Assembly: GCA_005777235.1 (NCBI GenBank)
Contig: SXND01000046.1
Span: forward strand, 1-41,526
Origin: Pseudomonadota bacterium
Lineage (GTDB): Bacteria; Tectomicrobia; Entotheonellia; Entotheonellales; Entotheonellaceae
Reading direction: 5' to 3'
DNA: 41,526 nucleotides
Shown: piece after piece, positions 24,966 through 32,078 of the stretch
How the letters are laid out: every line of letters begins with the position of its first letter
Numbering within the stretch: position 1 is the first letter of the stretch
Position numbers and translations under genes: made by a program
The notes under the pieces: generated by a model
The model's input: only the letters and a program-made list of their open reading frames with translations
Told to the model about the DNA's origin: nothing
The model's database searches: none

Positions 24966-27353
24966 ATGAGCCATTCAGAGATCGTGACACAGGTTCTTCC
25001 TTGCTCTGAGAGCTGCACTATGCCGCCAGATGCCCCAGCCACCCACACACCAGATGCCCTGGCCGCGTGGAAAGCGCAGCTGATCTCCCATCTCAGCACG
25101 CGCCAGCCGGAGGCCTTGCAAGCCGTGCTCCCCGCCTTGCAGGTCCATCCCACCGACCCTGACATCCTCCTGATGGCCGTGCTGGCGGGGCTGTTGGACG
25201 AACGTCCCGAGCACAGTCTGCGCTATCTGCCACGCTTCACCAAGCGCTATGCACCACACAGCGTCGAGGACCACCTGCTCCACGCCATTGCCCTGGCGCA
25301 GCGTGGCATGTGGCCCCAGGCCGCCCGCCTGGTCGAGCAGCATGGTGCCTTCCAACTCAACAGCGCTATCCAGCATATCCCCTGCGGCTTACAGCTCATG
25401 ACGTGGTTCCACGGCTGGGTCAGAAAGATTGAACGCTCCGCCCCGCGCCCTGCCACCCAGACAGCACGCGCCCCAGGCGCCGCCCCGAGCAAGACGCGTG
25501 GCCAGGCTCAAGCGCACCAAGCTCCTGTCGCCCAGAAGGCACCGCGGACACCAGCGCCGCCGCCCGCCACCCCGCCAGTAGTAGCCACCGAGGCCAGCCC
25601 ACCGCCCTTGCCGCGCTCGCACGTGCAGATCGCGCTGGCGATCCAGCTGCCCACCGCACTCGATATCGCCCTGGCACAGGCCATCCAGCCTGCCCCCGAG
25701 ACGGAGGACACGCTGTTTTTCCTACGCTATGAGTGGACCAAACTGAGCTTGCTGCAAGGCTTTGATGAGCTGCTCTGTCTGCCGACCCTGCGCCAGGTGG
25801 ATACCTATTGGTACCAGATTGAGGCGGTGCGCAAAGTGCTCAAACAATTTCACGGGCGCGTCCTGCTCGCTGATGAAGTCGGCCTCGGCAAAACCGTCGA
25901 AGCCGGTATGGTGCTCAAAGAATACCTGCTGCGCGGCATGGTAGAGCGCGTGCTCATCCTCACCCCCGCAACACTGGTCGGCCAGTGGCAGGAAGAAATG
26001 GCCACCAAGTTCGACGTGCCCTGCGCCAGCAGCTACGACCCGCTGGTGCGCCAGGATCCCCGTGCCTTCTGGTCCCAGCCGCGTGTCATTGCCTCCCTCG
26101 CCCTGGCCAGGCGGCCCGAGCACCGCGCCCTGTTGACGCAGCAGCAGTATGATCTGGTCATCGTAGACGAAGCGCATCACTTGAAGAACCGCGTCACCGC
26201 CAATTGGCAACTGGTCAATGCCCTGCAAAAGCGCTTTCTGTTACTGCTCTCCGCCACCCCGGTGCAGAACTCGCTGGTGGAACTGTACAACTTGCTGACG
26301 CTGCTCAAACCCGGCATCTTCAAAACCGAGAAAGAATTTCGCGCCAGCTACATGACCAGCGGCAAACCACGCGTCCCGGCCAACAGCGAGCGCCTGCGCG
26401 ATGTGATGCGCGATGTGATGATTCGCAACACGCGCTCCCTGGTGGACGTGCCTCTACCCCCGCGCCACGCCACCACCCTGCGTCTGGAGCCTCGCGCCGA
26501 CGAAGCCGCTTGTTATCAAGAGCTCACGCGTTTGGTGCAGCAAGCCCACCTCCAGGGCTCCACGTCGCAGCGTCTGGCCTTACGCCATCTGCTGTCCGCC
26601 GCCGGCTCGCACGCCGCCACTGCCGCGGCGACCTTAGAGCGCTATCTTGCCTCACGGCCTGGGCAGCGTGCGTGGCAGACGTTGCAGCAACGTTACGCGG
26701 CACTGCCGCAGACCTGCAAAGAACAGGCCCTCTGCGAGATGCTGCACCGCAATCCCACCGAGCGCACCATCGTGTTTGTGCAGCATCGCGAGACTTTAGC
26801 GCGCCTGACCCACGTCATGCAACAGGACGGGCACCCGGCGGTGGTGTTTGACGGCAGCTTGAGCGGGCCGGAGAAAGACGCGGTCATCGAGCGCTTCCGC
26901 ACCGAGGTGCCGGTTTTACTCTGCACAGAATCAGGTGGAGAGGGGCGCAACCTGCAATTCTGCAACACCCTGGTGAATTTTGATTTACCCTGGAACCCGA
27001 TGACCATTGAGCAGCGCATCGGGCGCCTGCACCGCATTGGTCAGACGCGAGAAGTCTTTATCGTGAATCTCGCGGTGCGCGGCACCTTGGAAGACGAGAT
27101 GCTGGCCATTCTCGACGAAAAAATCAACATGTTCGAGCTGGTAGTCGGCGAGATTGATGCCATTCTCGGCGAGATGAGCGAGGAGCACGATTTTAGCGAG
27201 TTGATTTTTACGGCCTGGGTAGAAACGACTGCCGCCGAACGCGCCGCGGCCTTTGCGGCCTTGGGCGAGCAGTTGGCTGCCGCCAAAGGCCAGTATGACG
27301 CCGTGAAAGCCTTGGATGACCACCTGTTTGGGGAGGAGTTTGTCGCCGGATGA
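24966..27353 (+). CDS. SNF2-family helicase
   Basis: A roughly 795-residue SWI2/SNF2-type DNA translocase. The N-terminal 160 residues are helical and unrecognised. A Pro/Ala-rich linker (about 165-215) follows. Then comes the ATPase: Walker A DEVGLGKTVEAG (about 302), VIVDEAHHLKNR (about 400), LLSATPVQN, and the C-terminal lobe with VFVQHRETL, CTESGGEGRNLQFC and QRIGRLHRIGQTREV. This architecture matches RapA/HepA-like and defence-island SNF2 proteins. The start is uncertain: 24966 has GAGAGGA at a long distance, with 24930 and 25020 as alternatives. The stop overlaps the ATG of the next gene (ATGA), so the two products are made together. Confidence 0.92.
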   Translation: MSHSEIVTQVLPCSESCTMPPDAPATHTPDALAAWKAQLISHLSTRQPEALQAVLPALQVHPTDPDILLMAVLAGLLDERPEHSLRYLPRFTKRYAPHSVEDHLLHAIALAQRGMWPQAARLVEQHGAFQLNSAIQHIPCGLQLMTWFHGWVRKIERSAPRPATQTARAPGAAPSKTRGQAQAHQAPVAQKAPRTPAPPPATPPVVATEASPPPLPRSHVQIALAIQLPTALDIALAQAIQPAPETEDTLFFLRYEWTKLSLLQGFDELLCLPTLRQVDTYWYQIEAVRKVLKQFHGRVLLADEVGLGKTVEAGMVLKEYLLRGMVERVLILTPATLVGQWQEEMATKFDVPCASSYDPLVRQDPRAFWSQPRVIASLALARRPEHRALLTQQQYDLVIVDEAHHLKNRVTANWQLVNALQKRFLLLLSATPVQNSLVELYNLLTLLKPGIFKTEKEFRASYMTSGKPRVPANSERLRDVMRDVMIRNTRSLVDVPLPPRHATTLRLEPRADEAACYQELTRLVQQAHLQGSTSQRLALRHLLSAAGSHAATAAATLERYLASRPGQRAWQTLQQRYAALPQTCKEQALCEMLHRNPTERTIVFVQHRETLARLTHVMQQDGHPAVVFDGSLSGPEKDAVIERFRTEVPVLLCTESGGEGRNLQFCNTLVNFDLPWNPMTIEQRIGRLHRIGQTREVFIVNLAVRGTLEDEMLAILDEKINMFELVVGEIDAILGEMSEEHDFSELIFTAWVETTAAERAAAFAALGEQLAAAKGQYDAVKALDDHLFGEEFVAG

Positions 27354-28480
27354 GTACCGACTCTGCTAGCCGTTACCGCGATTTTGCCGCCAGCCTGCTG
27401 GCACACGAAGGCGCCCTGATTGAGCCTCTGGCCCCGACGGGGCTAGAGGCCATGCTGCCGGAGACGTTGCAGCAGACCCTGCACGCGCCAGAGCTGGTGC
27501 GTCTGGGCTTTGCGGCCGACCTGCCGCCGGAGGCCCAACGTGTCAGTCTGGAATCCGACTGGCTGGAACGTTTCGGCGCGCTGTTGGGGGAGCGTGGACG
27601 CTGTCTGCAGGCGGTGCTCCACGTCATTGCCCCGACCCCCTCCAACCCAGAACGCCTTCTGGAACACGCTCTGGTGCTGCAGAATGCCATCTATCGCCTG
27701 ACGCAGGTGACGCCAGCCTGGACGCGTTGCCTGGTGTTGATCTTTCGCTACACGGCGATTGCCGACGAGCAGCGTACGGGCCTCATCCCCTTTGGGCTCA
27801 ATCTGGCCAGCGGGAGCGCGCTGGATCCCCACGTGGAGGCCCTGGTGCAGGCGGCGCTGGACCCGGCACGTCCCACACCGGGCCATCTGCCACCAGGCAC
27901 CGCGCTCCCGCCAGACTGGCCCGCCCTCCAGTTACAGACCGCGGTGACGCGGGCCCTGCCCGCTCGGGTGCGCACCCATGTGCACCTCTTTCTCTCCGGC
28001 ATGCAACGCCGCCTCGAGCGCGACCTGTCGCGGGTGCACGACTATTACACCGGGCTGCGCCAGGAAGCCTGGCAGCGCTTGCACCGGCAGCACACGGACT
28101 CGGCCCGCGAACGCCTGCGCCTCGACGCTGCCGCACGCGAGTATCAGGCCAAAGTGGCGGACCTGCGGCAGAAGTATGCCCTGCGCGTCACGGTGGATCT
28201 CGAACAAACGCTCCTCTTAACCACCCCAGTACAGCGCTTCGAACTGCTCATCAAACGTCGCAAAGGCGAACGCCGTGTGACCTTGGATTGGCATCCCGTG
28301 GTGCGCCGCCTCGAACCGCCGCCGTGTGCCTGGAGCTATAGCGCCGACACGCTGCGGGTGGTCTGCGACGACGCCTTGCACCTGGTGAGTCCCGAGGGGC
28401 ATGCACCCTGCACCTCGTGCAGCAAAAACTACTGCCGGGCCTGCCAGCCACGGCGTTGCCCCAAATGCGCCGCGACATAG
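27350..28480 (+). CDS. SNF2-linked protein with coiled coil and C-terminal zinc-binding cysteines
   Basis: A 376-residue protein I cannot name. The first 190 residues look like a compact alpha/beta region (ALVLQNAIYRLTQV, RCLVLIFRYTAIADEQRTGLIP). Residues about 210-285 are rich in Arg, Glu and Leu and predict a coiled coil (RRLERDLSRVHDYYTGLRQ, REYQAKVADLRQKYA). A small beta segment follows, then a cysteine-rich end CTSCSKNYCRACQPRRCPKC, which should bind zinc. The start codon overlaps the SNF2 stop. Such a coupled partner probably supplies DNA or protein recognition to the SNF2 motor. That is inference from gene order. Confidence 0.75.
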   Translation: MSTDSASRYRDFAASLLAHEGALIEPLAPTGLEAMLPETLQQTLHAPELVRLGFAADLPPEAQRVSLESDWLERFGALLGERGRCLQAVLHVIAPTPSNPERLLEHALVLQNAIYRLTQVTPAWTRCLVLIFRYTAIADEQRTGLIPFGLNLASGSALDPHVEALVQAALDPARPTPGHLPPGTALPPDWPALQLQTAVTRALPARVRTHVHLFLSGMQRRLERDLSRVHDYYTGLRQEAWQRLHRQHTDSARERLRLDAAAREYQAKVADLRQKYALRVTVDLEQTLLLTTPVQRFELLIKRRKGERRVTLDWHPVVRRLEPPPCAWSYSADTLRVVCDDALHLVSPEGHAPCTSCSKNYCRACQPRRCPKCAAT

Positions 28481-28974
28481 ACTCCGTGTCGGACGTGATA
28501 CGCCGTGAGGAATCCTACCGGGTAGCCAGGGCATGTGACCACTCCCCAGGGTGCCTACCAAGCTCTGCCTACTCACTCTGGCCGAACATGCTCCCACCCA
28601 GACAGCGATACCCCACCACGACCACCACCGCGTTGATCACCAGCAACAGCACGGACAGCGCTGCCACCGCCTCCCACTGCGGGAGGAGATAGGCGTCCAT
28701 GATCGCCGTCGGGATCACCGTGGTCTTCGAGTTGTACAGCAATACCGAGGCACTGAGCTCTTTCAACGACGGGATAAAGACCAGAATCCAGCCCGCTAAA
28801 AGCCCGTGCTTGATCAGCGGCGCGGTGATGTCCCGCAGCACCCGTAGCCGCGAGGCTCCGAGAATGCTGGCGGCGCTCTCCAACTCCAGATGCACGCTCG
28901 ACAGGGCCGATTTGGCGCTCATAAAGGCAAACGGCATGTGCTTGGTGAGATAGGCCAGGAGCAGAATCCACAGC

Positions 28975-29110
28975 GTGCCGTACAAGATGATCGGTCCGCT
29001 ACTTTGACATACTCCCCATGGCTCAAGCCAGGGGATTCTGGGATCAACCATCCATGCAGGCCGAAGCCTGACTGACAAGATGTCCCCCATGAGAAGATGC
29101 CCCTTCTCGG
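28975..29110 (-). ncRNA. Predicted TnpB guide RNA (omega/reRNA) region
   Basis: In TnpB elements the guide RNA overlaps the 3' end of tnpB and runs through the right end into flanking DNA, which supplies the guide. Here the right-end hairpin (29014-29034) lies ten bases after the tnpB stop on the leftward strand. The guide would be the next 16-20 bases, beginning between about 29002 and 28995 in permease sequence. The exact element border is not established. This is prediction by analogy. Confidence 0.4.
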
Positions 29111-30204
29111 AAAATATTGACTGCGGCGTTGTGGTCGCGCTGATGGGTTATCCCACAATCAGGGCATGTCCATACGCGATCTCGCAGTGTGATCGCCTGA
29201 TGTATGCATCCGCATGCCGAGCACAGTTTCGTTGACGGGAACCACGTGCCGATGTGCTGAACAACCGTGCCTGTCTTGCTGGCGACATAGTGCAACCTCC
29301 CAACAAACGTCGCAAAGCCCAGGTCAGAGACCTTGCGTCCCCACAGCGCTTTCATGCCAGACAGATGCAGCGTCTCCAGGGCAATACAGTCATACTGGGC
29401 GCAGAGTGTGTACGCCAACTCCCAGTGGAAAGCCTGTCGTTGATTCGCCACGCGCTTATGGACACGGGCAAGGTTCCTCAGGGCTTGCTTGAGATTGTGG
29501 GATCCTCTCTTCTTGCTGGCAAGCTGACGGTTTGCCTTGGCGAGCGCCTTCAAATGATGTTTGAGCGGCTGAGGTGCGTGATATTCGTTGCGATCACTCC
29601 CTGTCAGGTACGTGGTCAACCCAAAGTCAAAGCCCGCGCTTTTACCTGTCATGACTCGGTCAATGGGTGGTTGGTCATCAAGGATACACGAGAAGTACAC
29701 GTACAGGTCCCCAAGAGGGTCACGCTTGATGGTCACCGTTTTGATGGTGCCGTCGATCTCGCGAGACTTGGCGTACTTATAGATCGTGGAACCAATCTTC
29801 AGGCGGTTCCCGTCGAGCAGCTTCCAGCCCGTCTGCGACAACGTAAAGGACTTAGCATTACGGACCTTACGAAAGGATGGTGGTCCCACGCGGCGCGAGA
29901 TCTTTCCGGCTTTGCGCGCCTTGACGTTGGCAAAAAATGCCTGATAGCCTTGGTCAATACGTGCAGCAATATTCTGGATGGCTTGCGCGCCAAGTTGTTT
30001 CCACCAGGCGTACTTGGGCAACTTCTTCGACTTGGCGAGGTGAGCTTGAAGGGCATAAAGCGACAGCGACTTCTTGTACAAGCGATAGTATCTGCGGTGC
30101 AGCGCAATGCAGTGGTTATGTATTGCACCGCCGCCGCCTATCTGTCGATGCAATCGCTTGTTGCGCTTACTGCGATACAGTTTGTACGAGAACGTCTTCC
30201 GCAT
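29044..30204 (-). CDS. tnpB: TnpB RNA-guided nuclease of an IS200/IS605-type element
   Basis: A 386-residue OrfB/TnpB protein, the RNA-guided DNA nuclease family ancestral to Cas12. The N-terminal part is basic and helical (MRKTFSYKLYRSKRN). The RuvC-like active site is complete: Asp in GFDFGL (about 191), Glu in IALETLHL (about 276) and Asp in HQRDHNAAVNIF (about 356). The zinc finger is CSACG followed by CPDCG. The reading frame is intact, so the protein may be active. No transposase tnpA is present, so movement would need one in trans. The start ATG at 30204 lies three bases after the stop of a small upstream ORF. Confidence 0.93.
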   Translation of the reverse strand: MRKTFSYKLYRSKRNKRLHRQIGGGGAIHNHCIALHRRYYRLYKKSLSLYALQAHLAKSKKLPKYAWWKQLGAQAIQNIAARIDQGYQAFFANVKARKAGKISRRVGPPSFRKVRNAKSFTLSQTGWKLLDGNRLKIGSTIYKYAKSREIDGTIKTVTIKRDPLGDLYVYFSCILDDQPPIDRVMTGKSAGFDFGLTTYLTGSDRNEYHAPQPLKHHLKALAKANRQLASKKRGSHNLKQALRNLARVHKRVANQRQAFHWELAYTLCAQYDCIALETLHLSGMKALWGRKVSDLGFATFVGRLHYVASKTGTVVQHIGTWFPSTKLCSACGCIHQAITLRDRVWTCPDCGITHQRDHNAAVNIFREGASSHGGHLVSQASACMDG

Positions 30205-30206
30205 GA

Positions 30207-30329
30207 CTACTTGACACCTTCTCGTTTGTCTTGGTCGCGGATCATTGTTTCGAGCCTGGCAGACATACTAATGCCAGACTTCTCGGCAAGCGCCAGCAGT
30301 AAACGCTTGACTTCCTCGGTAAGGGTCAT
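30207..30329 (-). CDS. Small ribbon-helix-helix-like protein upstream of tnpB
   Basis: A 40-codon frame starting at ATG 30329 and ending TAG at 30207, three bases before the tnpB start. The product reads MTLTEEVKRLLLALAEKSGI followed by SMSARLETMIRDQDKREGVK, which matches the helix-turn-helix part of ribbon-helix-helix (CopG/Arc-like) DNA-binding proteins. The codons just upstream (KKLSTS) continue the expected beta strand in frame but have no ATG/GTG/TTG, only ATA. The true start may therefore be unusual, or the gene may be shortened. It may regulate tnpB or bind the element ends. Confidence is limited by its size. Confidence 0.55.
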   Translation of the reverse strand: MTLTEEVKRLLLALAEKSGISMSARLETMIRDQDKREGVK

Positions 30330-31295
30330 GCTGGTTGAAAGTTTCTTTCCTATACCGTTATCCGACCATTACATATAGTAGGATACAACCCTGGTGCCCT
30401 CACGGGCAACGCGCCTTATATCCCCATGGCTAAAGCCAGGGGCTCTACGGCGCGCTTCCGGTAGATGCGTGCTGGCACCCCGATGAACGCCGGGGCACCG
30501 TACAGGATGAGGGTCTCTAAAAACATCATGAGAAACCCGACAATCAACGCCGGCAGGGCCAGGGGTAGGGTCACGGTGCGCACAATGCGCCAGGTGCTCG
30601 CCCCCAGCGTGCGCGCCGCTTCTTCCATCTCGCTGTCCATCATCTCGAAGGCGTTGTACATGAACAGAAACGCCAGCGGATAAATGGTGGCGAGCGACAC
30701 CAGTACCAGGCCAGACATGGAAAAAATGTTCAGTAGGCCGCTGTTGGCACCGGTGAGGGCCATCCACCACTTATTGAGCAGCCCGGCATTTGGCCCAGCC
30801 AGCAAGGTCCAGGACAAGGCATTGACAAACCCTGGCGCTACAAAGGCCCCAAACACGCAGAAGCGAATCAGCCAGCGCCATGGCATGTTGGTACGGCTCA
30901 CCAGCCAGGCCAGTGGTGTGCCCAGTGCCATGCCGAGCACGGCGCAGATGCTGCTCAACAGTAGGGAGTTGAGGAGGGCTTCGTGAAAACGCTTTCATTG
31001 GGTAATCTGGGCGTAGTTGGCGAGGGAGAAGCCGGCAGAGGTGTAAAAACTTTCGCGCACCAGGTGGTACACCGGCAGGAGCACCAGCACCACCAACACC
31101 AGGGTCAGCCCGCTCCACAGGAGTCCCTGGGGCGACGGGCGCAGGCTGAGGCGCAGGCCCAGCCCTGGAAGGAAGCGTGCCTGGGCTCGTACGGCCATTG
31201 GGGCTCCTCTCGTGCGTCGTTGTGAGACTGTATCGCCTCCCGTTGTGGGGAGATACAGGCTCATGGCGTTATCCAGTCAGGGCAAGACACGGACC

Positions 31296-31344
31296 AGGTT
31301 TTCCTGGGAGCGCGTGCGAGGCGCCCGCGCTCCCAGGAAAACCT
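31296..31344. repeat. Dispersed palindrome, copy 4 (perfect long arms)
   Basis: AGGTTTTCCTGGGAGCGCG (31296-31314) and its exact complement (31326-31344) form a 19-base-pair stem around an 11-base loop. The core matches the other three copies, but the arms extend further. It sits between the broken permease start and the end of the cohesin-like gene. It could block read-through from the protease/cohesin genes. Confidence 0.85.
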
Positions 31345-31389
31345 CGCCGGACAGCTGAGTTGAGGCACTATGGGGAGAGGCTCGAAGCG

Positions 31390-31989
31390 CTAGATACGTG
31401 CGGCGCGTCTCTGTCGCCACCGGTAGGCGCACAGGGTGAGCCCGGCCAACAGCATCAAGTGTAAGGTACGCGGTTCGGGAGTGACAATACTGATCGCGGC
31501 ACCTTGCAACGTCACCTCTTGCTCCTCGAAAGTCTCTGCCGAGACAAATGGCCCGGGCTGTCCCAGCCCACCGGCATTGACGGCCATGCTCAGGAGAGTG
31601 ATACCGAGGTCTAGTGTGTTGAACGTGAAGGTTCCCACGAGCAAGGCTCCCGTAAGGCCAGAGAAGTTGCCAAAACCCAGACCGCGGAGTTCTCCGAGCA
31701 GATCATCAGGTTGCCTCTGGAGGCCGGGGTCATCACCGAGACCGGGGTGGAATTGAAAGGAGACAAAATCCAGTTGGGTGGGGTCGTAGAATAGGTCGAG
31801 ACCGCCTCCCACCGTCGCTTCGTCAAACTGCATGCGCAGATCCACCGTCACCTGGCTGCCAAGACCAACCTCCTGGAACGCGGGATCCAGGGACAGCAGG
31901 CTGAGTGCCTGGGCCGGAGTGCGCAAGACCAAGACGAGGAGTGCAACACCGACCCAGCAGTATGGACGTAAGAATGAGTGCTTCGTCAT
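31390..31989 (-). CDS. Cohesin-like domain protein with PEP-CTERM sorting tail
   Basis: A 199-residue exported protein. After a signal peptide (about 8-29, ending AQA) comes one beta-sandwich domain with cohesin-type landmarks: the opening VGLGSQVTVDLRM, the central GGGLDLFYDPTQLDFVSF (YDP-x-L motif), and a late GALLVGTFTFNTL strand. The C-terminus is a PEP-CTERM tail: TPEPRTL, a hydrophobic span and YRWRQRRAAR. Such tails are recognised by exosortase for transfer to the surface or matrix. The ATG at 31989 has AGAGGAC upstream; the open frame to 32019 is less likely. It lies 89 bases after a gene whose product ends in a dockerin, the natural partner of cohesins. Confidence 0.78.
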   Translation of the reverse strand: MTKHSFLRPYCWVGVALLVLVLRTPAQALSLLSLDPAFQEVGLGSQVTVDLRMQFDEATVGGGLDLFYDPTQLDFVSFQFHPGLGDDPGLQRQPDDLLGELRGLGFGNFSGLTGALLVGTFTFNTLDLGITLLSMAVNAGGLGQPGPFVSAETFEEQEVTLQGAAISIVTPEPRTLHLMLLAGLTLCAYRWRQRRAARI

Positions 31990-32078
31990 AACATGTCCTC
32001 TGTAAGTGAGGGAGAACATCCCATGGATGACCAGGGGAGACCGGGCTACGCAACCCGCATCTCCCCCAAGCCACCCCT

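Larger units (their letters stand above)
29001..30442 (-). mobile_element. IS605-type TnpB-only element
   Basis: About 1.44 kb bounded by near-identical hairpins CCCCATGGCTCAAGCCAGGGG (29014-29034) and CCCCATGGCTAAAGCCAGGGG (30422-30442). It carries tnpB and a short ribbon-helix-helix-like ORF, and no tnpA. It sits inside the permease gene. The borders are estimated from the hairpins and from where permease similarity stops; outer bases beyond the hairpins may belong to the element. Confidence 0.75.
28569..31201 (-). pseudogene. Disrupted iron-type ABC transporter permease (FbpB-like)
   Basis: Pieces of one two-module permease. The first piece starts at ATG 31201 (GAGAGGAG upstream) and reads to NYAQITQ, where a TGA at 30997-30995 interrupts it. 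The same frame then continues HEALLNSLLLSSICAVLGM through the EAA-type loop EEAARTLGAS to FIGVPARIY near 30465. The TnpB element follows. The second piece, from about 28998, reads GPIILYGTLWILLLAYL, a second EAA-like loop ESAASILGAS, and ends at 28569. About 190 residues expected between FIGVPARIY and the second piece are absent, so the insertion came with a deletion. Family members move Fe(III) or similar solutes. The gene is dead as a full-length product. Confidence 0.85.

Noticed and set aside
30995..30997. TGA in the permease as a second selenocysteine site
   Set aside because: The residue is not a conserved cysteine, no hairpin follows, and the gene is broken by other lesions.
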